This document shows positions 22,373-34,447 of a stretch of 64,000 bases of DNA, piece by piece. The notes under the pieces were generated by a model, which was not told the origin of the DNA, searched no databases, and saw only the letters and a list, made by a program, of their open reading frames with translations. Both the position numbers and the translations under genes were made by a program. Within the stretch, counting starts at the first letter, position 1. Every line of letters starts with the position of its first letter. The DNA lies in assembly GCA_023078685.1 (NCBI GenBank), contig JALGAS010000002.1, positions 5,766,001 through 5,830,000 on the forward strand, given 5' to 3'. The DNA is from Neopestalotiopsis rosae. Its lineage: Eukaryota > Ascomycota > Sordariomycetes > Amphisphaeriales > Sporocadaceae.

Positions 22373-24718
22373 TTAAAAACCGGTCTGGACGCGTCGAGTC
22401 GTCACCTTGTACTCCTGATCGCCTTTTCGTAATTCGAAAATATCTTTTCGCAACTCGTCCTTCTTCAATGTTTCCGAGGTCATATCGACTGAAATAGCAC
22501 TCGTGTCGGTATAAGTCATCTTGGTATGACCCTTCAGCGAATAGTCGACTTCACTAGCCCTCTTTTCGAATGACTTAAATTTTGCAAGGACTTCCTCAAT
22601 ATGTGCCCGGGTGTTTGGTAGCTTTGTGTTCTTCGATGGTGGTATCACAGCGAGCATTCTTTTCTCAATGAAATCTAAAACATCATGCATGAGGTTGGAA
22701 CAATCCGGTCGTAAGTGGAGGTCGGAAATCCACTGCATCGAGTTAGTAGACAAGATATGGCGCAATGTCCGTTTTTTTTTTTCGTTTGAGACACTCACCT
22801 CAAGAACTTCGAGTTTTATTCGAAGGCCATGCTCATCCGTATTCTCCTTCTGTACAAACTCGAAGAATTGGTCGTTTCTGTGTCCACTGATGATGTCCTT
22901 TCTCATTCTCTTCTTGACATAATCGTGAAGATAAGGCCAGCCTCCAAAATGCCAGGTGACAAACTCCAGGAATACACATCCTAGTGACCAAATATCAAAG
23001 GATCGTGAGATGGTGAGAACTCCCTCCAAGTCTAGCTCGGGCGGCCGATAACTCGGTGTGAAGCCGGCGATTTTTGATTGCCGAATACCAGATCGACTGG
23101 TCTCAGAATGAAATCTTGCGAGACCAAAGTCTGTAAGCTTAATAACAGACTCATGTACCGATTTCCCTTCTTTCAAGAAAATCAAAAAGTTTTGTGGTTT
23201 AATATCTCCATGCCGGCCATATATTGAACCTGAAGTTGGCTCAAGCGTACTTTTACTCGACAATTGATATGTGTGAATGCGATGCAACCCCTCCGAAATA
23301 CCGTGCATTTGGCTGAGAAGCCATTTGACGTTTTGTGCGTCCAATGGCGGCTCCGGATTCGTGTGTTTCCAGAATTGGAGCAAATCTGAGTTGGCCCAAT
23401 CAAACAATAAATAACAATCCCGCCCCTTTTGGAAAGCTGCCAGCAAGGAGATCAAATGAGGATGTCTATCGTTACTGAATCGCTCAAGGACTTCTACCTC
23501 GTCCCTGAACTGTTGTCTGGCCCGCTCTTCGAAGGTTCCGGTGATATGCTTGGTTTTAGCCGGAGAGGCAGCCGCAGACGCTCCCGACTGGTTGGGATCT
23601 GCTTCTTCGTATCGAAGCTTCTTTACGGCGAAAGTACCATCTGAATCCTGTTTCAATGTTCGTAAGTATCGATCAATCCTGAAGGGTTGCTTACTCACTT
23701 TTCGATGGCCAAAGTCGTGATGATTTTCATGAATAGCGACTCTATAGACTTCTGAGTAACCACCGTACGCACGAAATTCGAATTCCTTGGTCCACGGTAG
23801 AACATCCTCGTCCGATAGCTTGTATACCTTGATACCATTGGCTCTTGCTGCGCTCGCGAAGAAAGGGGCGATAGTTGTCCATTGATTACTGTAGAAACTA
23901 GTACGTCCAGGTATGCTCCAGCTTTCGAGGCACTGGATAGGTTCACCAGGGCGGGACTTTCGATACAAATGTCTTTGAATTGATCTGTTATTTGATGAAG
24001 AGTCAAGTAGAAGCGGAAGATCACTATCATTCAGGTCTTCATTAACGAAGTCAATGATGAGCTCAGGGGCGTCCGCCAGAAGAAGAATCGCGAACATCTT
24101 CTTGAAACTGTTTGTGCTTGATGTGGCTTCGCCTGTCCCGCATATCCTCCTGGATAGTCGGTGAATCTTGTCAGCGTCCATATCTTGGACCATGTCCTTC
24201 TCAATCGATTCGAAGATGGATTCGTAAACAATTTGGGGGTCGATGAGTTGATCAAGCGCCCCCTTCGGGAAGAAACACTCGAACAAACCATGTCTTCCAC
24301 CCTCGATCGCAACCTGTTGAGCGTATAACGCCGCTTGCAAGTCTTTCCTTCTACCAGATTTTGGAGGCTGAATGGATGGAGAGGACCGACTAGGGTGATA
24401 TCGCTCATACAGAGTCTCGCCTCGGTCGCTAATGGACCGAAACGATGTAGCCGAGCTATGAGAATTGCTTCTCGTGTGTGCTGGAGCATGTTCACTATCG
24501 ATGTTGATACTTGGCGGAGGAGGATTTCCTTGAATCGCATCAAGATGGGGATTATCTGTTATACGACTGCGGACCTGAGAGCCGCCTGAAGGGTGGTCTA
24601 CTTGGGCTTTTAGCGTTTGCTAGCATGAGAGCGCGTATAGAAAGGCTGTGGAATATGACTTACCATCGTTATCAGTAAGTTCAATATCTTCATCAGGCTT
24701 CGGTTTATCGTTGGCCAT
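22373..24718 (-). CDS. Fungal Ser/Thr protein kinase with a family-specific N-terminal region
   Basis: Four exons (24664-24718, 23699-24597, 22799-23647, 22373-22732) encode 720 residues. The start MANDKPKPDEDIEL is the first ATG, and the first intron (24598-24663) is needed to reach the main frame. Residues 1-100 are disordered. About 105-285 form the N-terminal domain found before kinases of an expanded filamentous-fungal family. The kinase domain follows: Gly loop AYGGYSEVYRV (about 295), AVKKL with Lys327, HGDIKPQNFL with catalytic Asp466, LTDFGLARF with Asp491, YRPPEL and DIWSLGCVF. All key catalytic residues are present, so it should be active; the second HRD residue is Gly, as is common in this family. 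The introns at 23648-23698 (51 bp) and 22733-22798 (66 bp) are multiples of three with no stop. They were called as introns because of GTGAGT donors, branch points and CAG acceptors inside otherwise conserved kinase sequence. Confidence 0.88.
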
Positions 24719-27141
24719 CGTCAATGCTCCACCAGGACAGACAAGCTAGCCTGCCAGGCTGAATGTGACGGGAAGACGGGTGGTTGCCTCCAGCGGTGTA
24801 ATGGTGCAACGTTGTATGGCGGACTGAAATAAGATCTTTATTGTAAAGACAATTTGTTACCAAATCGTCGAGGCCAAAGCTCTCTTTGTACAAAGCTACA
24901 GGCTCGCGCATACCTCACCGACGTCCTCCCTCTGTCTGATAGCAGGCTGGTGAGCCTTCTGAAGCTGCACATCATCCTCTGTGTTCTACAATATTGCGGC
25001 TCTGCGACGAATGTATGTTCGAAGAATTTACATTTAGTACCACGCTGACGTAGGTACCGGAAGTTAGCTACCCTCCCGTATGTCACAGTCATGTAGATAC
25101 TTGAGGCAAGTACTCACTTATATCCATTCATCGCAGGCAGCGCATCTAGAGAACCTCATGACTGCTGCCACACCCATCGCTTAAGTTGTAAGCAGTGTCC
25201 CAAGGTGACTTTATTGGTTGCAAAAGATTCCTATGATGGTGGTGTCAGCAGCCCCTGAGGCCGTCATTCAATACGGCTGAGCTCACCGAGAAAGCACCTT
25301 GCCCGAAAGGCGACATGGGCCATTCACCTGGCTCAAGACAGACACATTATGCGGGCGTTGCCGTGTTCCTTACAGACAGGGCGTTGTCAGCCCACGCTGC
25401 GGTGGATCCTTGGGGTGGCTGGGCTCACCGAAAATACACGTTATGCTGATTGCCAGCCAAACGTTATCGACCAAACTGTAAAAACTCCATTGTGTACATC
25501 AGCAAGATCAAGATATGTTAGTTCTGTACGAAGCCTGCGTTTCTTACCTACAAAACTCTGATTGTCAGTACCCACACAGATTCGGGTGATACCATATTTT
25601 GCCTCGAGTGTTCGAAAAACACGAAGTGCGACAAGGAAAATCTAAGAAAGGACAATTTGTCAGCAAGCGCCATTCTTTGGCATACTGTTGATAACAGGTG
25701 AGGAAAATAAATCCTGAGATCGAAATTTAGCATTCTAGCGATTAGTACTACTTCACTGGTGAAGTGTGGTTGTTGCTTCTATTTTTATGTAATCGTCGAA
25801 ATGTGTACCGCCCCGCGAAATTTGTGTGGTAGAGTACGCGCTGATAACTGATTGAAAGGGTGGGCCGTGTATGCCACTAACATGTCTGATCCTCGCAAGG
25901 TATATTTGCAAGGTTCCTTTGCGCATTCACCCAACCGTGCCGGCCTGACGAACCTAGGACCTGAGAACACTAAGTCAAGCTCCTCAAATATCTTAAGAGT
26001 TCGCAACCCGGCAACATTCGTAGCCTCTTGCTGGCAATCTGTCGTCCGCAATACCCACGAAGCCACATTTCGAGACCTTCTCTGGATTGACTGAAAATAA
26101 TGTCTGAAGGTCTCTTGAAGGTTCCCGGCTCGCGGCGAGGACCAAAGAGCAAGGGTGCATCGAGCTGTCCACAGGAGATCCCGGCAAGGTGCATTAGCGG
26201 CTCTAAATTGGATGCGCTTTTGAGCGACGTATTTCCGACCAAGATCGTTGACGTCGAAGTAATATAAATCCATATGTACCCCTTTAGGCCAACTTCACTA
26301 ACAGTCAAGTATTAGTGCTGCCAGAATGTTTATACCCTACGCGGGGCTCCCCGACATTTGTCCAAGGTACGTTAAGTCGGATATGAAAAAGAAAAAAAAA
26401 AAAAAACCATCGAATCTAAATCACGAATAGGATGAGATCAGCAAGTACAGTTGACCTGTGATCAGCGGAGGTGTGGGCTGGCGTAGGAACAGAGGTTTAT
26501 AGAAATCTCAGCACTAGACATCATGCAATCTTGAATTGTACCGGCTATGAAAGTGAAGAGAACAATCATCAGCTACTGTTTGACAGCCAGCGCAATACAA
26601 CACATTTCACACTTTGTCGTCAATCACATGCTGAATGTCAACTTGCATCAATGAATTCGATGAATTGAGGATCAGGCTGAATTTATTCGAATTTGGAATT
26701 CGATCCCAAACCGTAGTTATATTTGGCCAACCTAAGATGATTTGTTTCTATTCTCTACTGCTATCTTGCTCAAGTTCCTGATATGTACGACCGATACTTA
26801 GATTGGCGACTAGGACTGATCAAGTCGAAATAACGTTTTGAATAACTAGCTTTAACAAAACATTTCTCGGCGCCACGACTTGAGTGACTCACAAGCCAGA
26901 GCATAAGGTTCGAGTGCGCTCTTTGTGTTGGCATACAAACATATAAGTAAGAAAGAGCTGTCCTAACACGGAGCTCTGCGGCCATTACATTGCTTCATCA
27001 TTGCACTGATACCACTCAAACTCTGCCCTTTTCCAGAGAAATCTGCACATATATCAACCCCAAATCTCTACCCCAAAAAGCATCAAGCTCTAAAGCATAT
27101 AATCTGAACTCACATCTGGCCAATTTTCAATTGTCACCGAA
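24719..27141. other. 2.4-kb intergenic region
   Basis: No gene I can support. An ATG-started frame of 162 residues (25785-26273, minus) has no recognisable domain and is overlapped by frames of similar length on both strands. A poly-A run interrupted by one G lies at 26386-26406. The last 150 bases before 27142 are C/A/T-rich and fit a leader. Confidence 0.4.
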
Positions 27142-27750
27142 ATGGCCAAATCGAAGAATCGCGGACCTAAGCCAGTGGCTGCCTCATCTGCAGCATCTTC
27201 ACCTCAAACAACCTCAGCTTTAGGAACCGACCCCATATTGGGCTTTAAGATTCGCGTCCTACTTCACGATCTTCGCAGCATGTCAAAGGACCGCGCCTCA
27301 GAGCAAAGAACACTAGCAACGACGGATGCCCTGTACATCAGTGGACCATACTTCACACCCGAGGAAGCTGCATGTGTCAAGAACGCCGTCATCGACCACG
27401 AAATTCCGCCAATAGAAGACAATGAACACGGCAACAACGACGAACAAGACGACGAAGCCAGCCGGAAGAAAGCTGCAGCCAGAATCTCACAGCCAGCAAC
27501 GGTGGAGACGGTAATTCATACCAGAATGGCTCGCTTCCTAGACAAGCGCAAGGCAAGCGGCGATGCACGACCATGCGGCCCGCATGACATGGCGCCCTTG
27601 TACGAGGCCGTGTTTGGCATACAGCAAGACGAAATGCGCAACGAAAAATTCCTAGCAAGGCTACAACGTCAGGGACTGCCGCGCATTGAAAAAGGGACGA
27701 CCGCTGCAAGCTCGAAATATACGACGAAACAACAAAAGGCTAGGAAATAA
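27142..27750 (+). CDS. Hypothetical protein, 202 residues
   Basis: A single-exon gene that opens MAKSKNRGPKPVAASS after a leader-like stretch. It contains a possible folded segment (GFKIRVLLHDLRSMSKDRASE, then ALYISGPYFTPEEAACVKNAVIDHEIPP), an acidic Glu/Asp/Asn-rich linker (about 92-110), a second helical block (AARISQPATVETVIHTRMARFLDKRK and HDMAPLYEAVFGIQQDEMR) and a basic C-terminal tail. Codon composition and the well-formed start support a real gene. I do not recognise the family. There is no signal peptide, membrane helix or catalytic motif; the basic ends suggest a nuclear or nucleic-acid-associated protein, which is only inference. Its 3' flank starts a 150-bp segment that recurs at 29896. 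Confidence 0.6.
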   Translation: MAKSKNRGPKPVAASSAASSPQTTSALGTDPILGFKIRVLLHDLRSMSKDRASEQRTLATTDALYISGPYFTPEEAACVKNAVIDHEIPPIEDNEHGNNDEQDDEASRKKAAARISQPATVETVIHTRMARFLDKRKASGDARPCGPHDMAPLYEAVFGIQQDEMRNEKFLARLQRQGLPRIEKGTTAASSKYTTKQQKARK

Positions 27751-27902
27751 TTCTCCAGCCCACGAAACCCAGCCAGCCACCTTGTTTACCGGCCATGATC
27801 ACGTTTTTTGAAAGCATCATTATGATCTGCAATTGACACTATCGAATCAATTCAACCATCAGTAGCCATGCGAGGCACAAATGGCAGAAGGCGCGCCCAA
27901 AG
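27751..27902 (+). repeat. Dispersed direct repeat, copy A
   Basis: This segment starts right after the stop codon of the 202-residue gene. By eye it aligns with 29896-30053 over its whole length at roughly three-quarters identity or better. Exact shared blocks include ccagcccacgaaaccca, gccatgatca, attcaaccatca, aatggcag and gcgcgcccaaa. Confidence 0.75.
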
Positions 27903-28074
27903 GACAAGCGTCAATGCTTTGTGCTCACAGGCTGTGCCTTCCCAGCGATATTTACGACGCCGTCATATTTAGGTGCCATACAAAGAAGGTAAACAAACCA
28001 TCTTCATGTCCGGACACACTGGCAACTTGATTTAATTCAGATTGTAAACACACTTTCACGCCAATTCCTGTCGC

Positions 28075-28788
28075 ATGAATGTATTTTCGCAACCAACTCA
28101 TTCAAGACTTTGGGCCAGAGAATTTTCCCTAGTTGTTACGATAATGGCACAGCAGCAACTTCGGTTCTTCGTCCACGAAGACATGAACTCAATACAATTC
28201 AATCAAGCATGGCGATCTCTCGAGGAGATCAGGAAGATGGATCTTTCGCTGGAATTGTGCCTGAGATTGACCCAAACGGCAGGGGATACTGCCAAATTTG
28301 CATTTTATATTCATTTCCAGAGCATGGCCGCTGCGGTCCAACTGCTTTCCGATGAAAGCATCATTACTACCTACAACCTATACTGCTAGACGGATCCAGC
28401 GGTGACTATCGCTGTACGAAAAGCCACAGATCCAGCGCCAAACTCATCAAGGGCAGTGAGCCATGAAGGCTCACTCGCCGAACGACGAAAGGCCTCTACC
28501 AAAAGAGGCCTGCTTGACCCAGAACTATTCATTCAACCGGGAGTACGACATGTTTCGGGAAGCAGCGACGTCTTCACCCCAGAGCCAATCCGAGATGAAG
28601 AGCAAATGATGTCTATACACCATGGTGGAAGTTTTGCCTCAGGCTCCTGTCGAACCCGAGGGCGCCAAGCCGTCCAAGAAGGCAAAGGTTGCAAAGGTCA
28701 AAAAGGTTGTAAAACCTCATCTACAATTCAACATGTTCGGTCACCGAAATGAGGAGGATGACCAGGTGGATGAAGGTGAGGTGTGAGA
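28075..28788 (+). pseudogene. Possible decayed coding region of unknown origin
   Basis: A frame from 28075 runs about 105 codons to a TAG at 28387-28389 and then continues in the same frame for another 120 codons to 28752. From about 28621 another frame becomes the more coding-like one, Lys-rich with KKAKVAKVKKVVKPHLQF, and ends at a TGA near 28788. One in-frame stop plus one frame change would explain this as a broken gene or a remnant of a mobile element. I do not recognise the family. It lies between the two copies of the dispersed repeat. Confidence 0.3.
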
Positions 28789-28832
28789 TCAGGATGACTT
28801 GATGACTCCTGAAGGAGTGATCAGCTCTCGGA

Positions 28833-28888
28833 GGAATGGAATGGTTTGATGACGAATGGAATGGTTTATCGCGAAGAGGAATGGTTTG
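28833..28888 (+). repeat. Short degenerate tandem repeat
   Basis: GAATGGAATGGTTT occurs twice about 20 bp apart, followed by a shorter third copy GGAATGGTTTG. A hairpin-forming sequence follows near 28950 (ggggagtagc then gctacccc). The block resembles the edge of a mobile element, but no boundary could be defined. Confidence 0.45.
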
Positions 28889-29895
28889 TTGAGCGTTTGT
28901 AATTAGGTTATCACCAAGAAAGGTGACGCCGGTGCTTTGTTTTTGTGAAGGGGAGTAGCTAGGCTACCCCACGGGTGAACCTAGTTCCCCTCCTTTTCTA
29001 GCTTCTCCGGGGGGAGCTTGTTCTCACTCCTCTCTTAGTTCAATGCATCACTTTTCCACTCCCCAGTTCGCCACCTCTTCTTGCGACTTTCGTAGGCAGT
29101 TTTGTTATTGCAGTAAGTATATAACCTGCTTAAAAATTAATTTTCCCTTTTCATTTTCTTTTTTATTCCTTTTTTTTTTTTTCCGTTTCCTTTCCCTTTT
29201 CTTTCTTTTTCCAATTTGCTTTTATGATATAAATGCTAATGATAGCGGCTTGATATCTCTCGAATTATAGCGCTGGACGTCTCGAACACGGATCATACTG
29301 CGTCCAAAGCCAGGGGCTGCATACCAGCAATGATGTTGCGGCGGCGGGCTCCAACCAGTTCAACATAGGCTGTAGCCTTTCCCTGTAGAAGGTCAGCAAA
29401 ACTCTAGCAGAACCCAAAGGATTACCTACCGAAGGATTACCTACCGAAGCAGCAGCCTCTCGCTTGATACCTCCCAGGCCATACTGGGAACGGTGGGCGT
29501 TGAAGTTTTGCCTGGTATGCCTGTATGAGACGGAAAATGACAGTGCCGATATGTTGGCGAAACTCTTGGGAGTAGGCAAAGCCTTGGCGGGGATTCTAGA
29601 CGGATCTTTTGAAAAAGTTGGTCGAAACCCACGTATTCAAGATGTATGAAGGATAGAAGAAATCCAAACACTATCAACGCCAAAATTCCGAGCCGCTCAG
29701 CTTATGGGGCCAAGATTGTGGAAGTGTGGCCGTACTTGCAGGACTCGTAAAACTCGACATCGTCTTGTCACTGTTGGATATCTCTCTGCTTTATTTACGC
29801 TCACATTTATAATATCTATGGAGGAAGGACGGATGCGGGAAAGGATTAAATCGTGCTGTTACGTACCGTCCTTGAGTGTTTTGAGGGTTGCAGCT

Positions 29896-30053
29896 TTTTC
29901 CAGCCCACGAAACCCACCTGCAGCCAACCACCGTGTTTGCCAGCCATGATCATGTTTGTCGAAAGCACTGTTACGATCGGCACTCGGAACTGTCGAGTTG
30001 ATTCAACCATCACTAACATTGCGAAACACGAATGGCAGGAGGGCGCGCCCAAA
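29896..30053 (+). repeat. Dispersed direct repeat, copy B
   Basis: Same orientation as copy A at 27751-27902, about 2.1 kb away. Similarity begins abruptly at ttttccagcccacgaaaccc and ends at gggcgcgcccaaa. No coding part of the 202-residue gene precedes it, so only the 3' flank is duplicated. Confidence 0.75.
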
Positions 30054-30552
30054 TTGATACGCAGTGCTACGTTCTATAGATGTCCCGTCTCGATCACCAG
30101 TTGCAAGGCCACCGCAGCTTGGAATAATCTATTCTTTACAGGGAAACCCCATCTACGGATATCCATGAGAACTTTGATGGATGACTCGGAACATTCTGGC
30201 ATAACATCAAGGCATTGATCATACGCGTTTGGTCCTCGTGCTTAATTTGGAACGTAAATTCCTAGTGACACGACTCACCCAGGGGAATTTCATCGCACAT
30301 TGGACAGTATTCATAATAAACATCTCTAAGGATCATCGACTACTCAGATTTTCTCACGTGAGGCAATATGTAGGAGGATAAGTAATCGTTAACGCCCAGA
30401 AAGAACATTAAATTGATCCTATAGAGCTACAAAGGAGAGTGCTGAAGAGCCATTTCATATACTAGAGCAGGTGATCTGCGGTGGGCAGTACTACATCGCG
30501 TCACAAACTCTGTGTTTTCCGGGCGAAACAAATCTTACGAAATAAATGACCC

Positions 30553-33500
30553 TCATCCGTTGTACCTGTCCCCTTGCCGCATGGCCCGGTCCTCTTCGGA
30601 ATCGCCGTGTAAAGAGCTCAGGTAAGATTTGAAGTCGACCGACATCTTACAAACTTGCTCAAAGTCGATCTTGTCGAGGACCACTTTTCTGCGTTTCTCT
30701 TTTCCGCCCTCGTGGTGGAATCGATACTCTGCCAGAGATACAGCCGTTTGGAAGGCTAATAAGGTTTTAGCGAATTTCTTTATCACAGTTGTTCCCGAAG
30801 AAGGAAAGAAAAGACATGAAAAGGATCAATTGCAAAAGGTTGAGTTGGAAAGTAAAATAACAATTACCATTGCGAATCTCTCGCCCGTTCCATTGCGTAG
30901 TACGCATCTTAGAGTCCTCTAGCACGTAATATTTGGCAGCGGAGTCAACAAAAATGTCTTTTCTCTCGTTTTCCAATTTTTGGAAGAATTGCTCCCAGAT
31001 TTTGCTCCTTTCTCGTTCGCCGAGATTATCATACTTGATGACAACGTGGATGCGTGATATGAAGGCGTCATCAAATGTACCCACACGGTTACTTGTGAGG
31101 AAGAGAATGCCCCTGTAGTACTCGATGCAGCGCAGAAAGACTAACTGTATGATTAGGAACTTGGCTTGATCAAAGAGACTGAGCCCAACGATAGATGACT
31201 CAACGACATACCGGCCACCATTGTGTTGCGCTTCAGGTCTGAAACAAGCCTGCGCTCAAGCCATACATCTGCTTCATCGAGGAGCATTACGGCTCCCCAT
31301 GCCTCCGCGAGTTTGAACCACTTCAGGAGATTTCTTTCCATTTGTACCTCATCGGTTCCAAAATCAGCACAAGTCAAAGCCAACAAGGGTGTACCGATAT
31401 TCTCGGAGATACATTCTGCTGCAAGTTAGCTGGAGAAAAGGGAGATTGTATGTTAGTCCGAGAACCACCTGCCTGCAGTCTGTTGCGGAGTCAGCTTCAG
31501 ATGATATAGAGGTATGAACATGTGCACATACGAATGTTTTGCCTACTCCTGGACCGCCATGCAGCAGGAAAATTTGCCCTTCTCCCTTGTTTTTGATGAA
31601 ATCAGCACTCCAGTGGTCGCGTGTCAATCCGGGTGTAAATTTAGGATCGACGTATTTCTGAACGATGGCTTTGATCATTCGCTTCCTTTCATCGGGCATG
31701 ACGAGGGAATCCATGGCTGCAGTATTGATGGTTGGTTCTCGACAATATGCCGGATCAAGCTTTGCTGTTGTCTAATGTAAATAATCAATGGTAAGCGTTG
31801 TGGACACCTTGTTCATCTTACCCCAAGTTCTGGTATTAAGTACAAAGCCCCAGATGGATCTCTCGCACAGGAGATATCGATGATCACGATCAGGGTATGT
31901 ATCGGGCAACTCCAATGATTTTTGACTTGAAGGATCAAGAATGTCATAATCAGTCCATGGGAAATTAAGCGGCGGGTGAGGGCGTGCACCCTGGCACTTG
32001 TCGCATCGGAAGTTGGCTAACCCTGCACCGTAATCCGTAACCCAACCCTCTGATTCGTTTGGACGTGGTTTTGGCATGTTTGGGCGCATACCCGCGGGTG
32101 GAGGTGGAACTCGAGGGGGTCCGAGTGGACCTCTGGCATTCGGTTGTGGCGTCGTATGTGGGATATCACCAATAACCGGGTAGGGTATTGTACTATAATA
32201 CGAACGGACATCGACAACAACCCTTGTATCAATCTTCGTCTGATGTTAGTGTCGGAAACGTGGACCGGAGTGAAAACTCACATTCTCTGGGGGAAATTGC
32301 CTGGTCGGGCCCTTGTAGTGTTGTTGTTTCCCCCCACGAAGTAGAGCGTACCATTTCTTGCCGCTAGCCACGAGCTCAGCACGCAGTTTTCCACCATCTA
32401 ACTTGTCCACAAAGATTGCGGGTACAACCTTGAGATCCACTATCGGTCTTTCGCCCTCAAATGCGCTGATGAATACGTTCTTATTGCCACGTCTTACCGA
32501 CCGGCCATCATATCGTAGCTGCCAGAGTTTCAGGAAATACGGCGACTCATCAGTCATTGATCGATTGTCCGAAATTGACTCTACAATCATAGCTTCTGCG
32601 TAATCTTCTGAACGGTGGTAAACGGTTGTTCCCGGTTTGTACAGGAGCCAAAGCATGGCAAAAGTACACACGGGTAAGTCACGTTGATGGCGGGCTAGCT
32701 CTTCCTGGAGTGGCCCTGGCTGTCCATTGAACTCCAGATAGTCGAGTATGATGCCAATATGTTTATGAGCGACTTCTGAACATTTTTGCGAGTTGGAAAG
32801 GCTGGGAGCAGATGTTAATGTAGACGAGTCATCTTCATCACCTTCTTCGCTCTTCTCGTAGTACGTGGACCTGAACTTCAGGAGCTCTGCTCTGTGATGG
32901 GCTATGAGTGCGAAAGGCTCGTCAAAGGCCATTTTGGCCGCGCTGAAATTAGCTGCTGGATAGTACGAGACTATTTGTCTCAGTATGTTGATGAATGGTC
33001 GTGACGTCAATTCGAGCCATCTCTCAACCCCTATTATCTCGACATCAGGATCCCGAAGAAGCACGTCTGGCTTCAGTTTCTTCCTATTTGTCCAGTCGGT
33101 TATAAGGGAAATGGTCATTTGAGCGATTTGCTCAGTACCCGTACTACGCCTCGCGACGTGTTGCCGCACCTGGTCAAGATCAAAATTGCCTTTCCAGGTC
33201 TGTGAGGAAACCAGGCTGCGCCTCATGTCGAGGATGTCCACTCTTTGAGCAACAAGTTTGTCTTGTTCACTCAAGATAAAGCTTGGGTTTCTGTCCACAT
33301 GTCCCTTTTTGTCTTTGGATTCTTCTTCAAATTTCTCTTCATATTCTTCTTCATCAGAAGCCTCGGTCGATGAGTTGAAAGCTGAGCTTTTCCTCCACTT
33401 ATTAGTCACAAGTTTCACCTCCTTGACATCGAATAGTATCTGTGACAATTGAGAGGAGATATCTGCATCTTGGCCTTGTACAGGAAGATGAGGATGAGAT

Positions 33501-33790
33501 TCCGGGCTGGATCCGTCGCCAAGCAGGTCGATTTGACATTTCGGGCACCTTTGTATTCCAAATTGCTGAAGGCTCAAATGGTCCTGACCAGTAATAGAGC
33601 AGATTGAAGAGGGATGTGTCATTTCTGAACTTTCTGTCTGAGTTTTCGTACCAAAGTCTGACATTTTGAGTTCGTGATCGTTCACTTCAGTGGACAACGG
33701 GATCTGCGGAGAGATCCCTACTGCAATGGCCGCTGAGTCGCCATTCTCGGAAGATTGTTGCACAAAAGTTTCTGGTACGTGACTGTCCAT
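30553..33790 (-). CDS. AAA+ ATPase with DUF7025 domain
   Basis: Seven exons (32282-33790, 31822-32239, 31532-31764, 31473-31479, 31212-31415, 30868-31140, 30553-30755) encode 948 residues. The first ~500 residues hold an acidic, disordered start and the DUF7025 region (FAMLWLLYKPGTTVYHRSE, IDTRVVVDVRSYY). The AAA+ core has Walker A GPGVGKT (713-719), Walker B VMLLDEADVW (Asp769-Glu770), the sensor segment ILFLTSNRVGTFDDAFISRI with a candidate arginine finger, and the lid block WNGREIRNAFQTAVSLAEY that typifies these fungal ATPases. All hydrolysis residues are present. A 7-nt exon and a GC-AG intron are needed right after Walker A. Intron 1 is only 42 bp; an acceptor 6 nt later is also in frame, so two residues there are uncertain. 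The family's function is unknown. It is divergent from the DUF7708 gene at 34448. Confidence 0.87.
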
Positions 33791-34447
33791 CCCAATGATG
33801 TTCCCTTATTCCAAGAGAAGCTGGCTATGGCTTGCTAATCCGTTTATTATGCTATGCGCTCCGTCGCAAGGCAATTCAAGAAACGTGAGAATAAATTCGA
33901 TACGTTGGTGGTATGTCTGGCGCGCGCTTCCGTGAATGCAGAATGGAAGGTGAGGGGTAACCCCATCTGTTCCCAAAATAGCAAGACGAGGCTGTGAAAT
34001 TCAGGCTGACCTCATGCATGAGTGCAGGCATCTTTCGGGCAACACACTGTCAATCTGATCGAATCAGATTTCTAGACGAGAGCGGGGTAAGGCAACGGGC
34101 ACATAATGAAGCGATAGTAGTAGTTGTGAGTTACACGCGCCAACGAAGTTTAGAAGCACGGTAGGTGGGAGTGACAGTACTAAAATTCTTCGATTTTCTT
34201 TTCCTCTTCTCTTTGCCCCCCAAGGAGATGCGGGCAAGTATCACTTGAACAGTCGACGCTGGGTTCCTAATCGAGTGTCCATCCACGTCTCGACTCACAA
34301 TTATCCAATTCATCGCCTACCAGAGGCTTCGCCACCCACGCAGGTTGCTATCTGGGCGCCTTGCGTTAACGCTATAAAAGTCATCTGGATTCGAGATCCG
34401 TTCATTCTGCACTCAAGCAATCCTCGCCAGATTCTCAAACAGAGACC
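33791..34447. promoter_or_regulatory. Divergent promoter region of the AAA+/DUF7708 gene pair
   Basis: The ATPase and DUF7708 genes start 657 bp apart and point away from each other, so this region must serve both. It is about half A+T and has no supported gene. Confidence 0.5.

Larger units (their letters stand above)
27903..30552. other. Repeat-bearing, gene-poor stretch
   Basis: Besides the remnants listed separately, this stretch holds a pyrimidine-rich run (29130-29215) and a 15-bp tandem duplication at 29416-29445 (unit gaaggattacctacc, 14 of 15 matching). Open frames on both strands are short and have no recognisable domain. It looks like old insertion and decay products, but no terminal repeats or target-site duplications could be fixed. 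Confidence 0.4.

Noticed and set aside
24031..24543. 170-residue frame on the minus strand
   Set aside because: It lies entirely within the kinase gene in another frame; the kinase reading has the conserved family sequence.
25785..26273. 162-residue frame on the minus strand starting with ATG
   Set aside because: No domain, no splice support, and frames of similar length overlap it on both strands.
28900..29080. LTR-like block (hairpin ggggagtagc/gctacccc, pyrimidine-rich tail)
   Set aside because: No TG...CA ends, second copy or target-site duplication could be found, so an LTR cannot be claimed.
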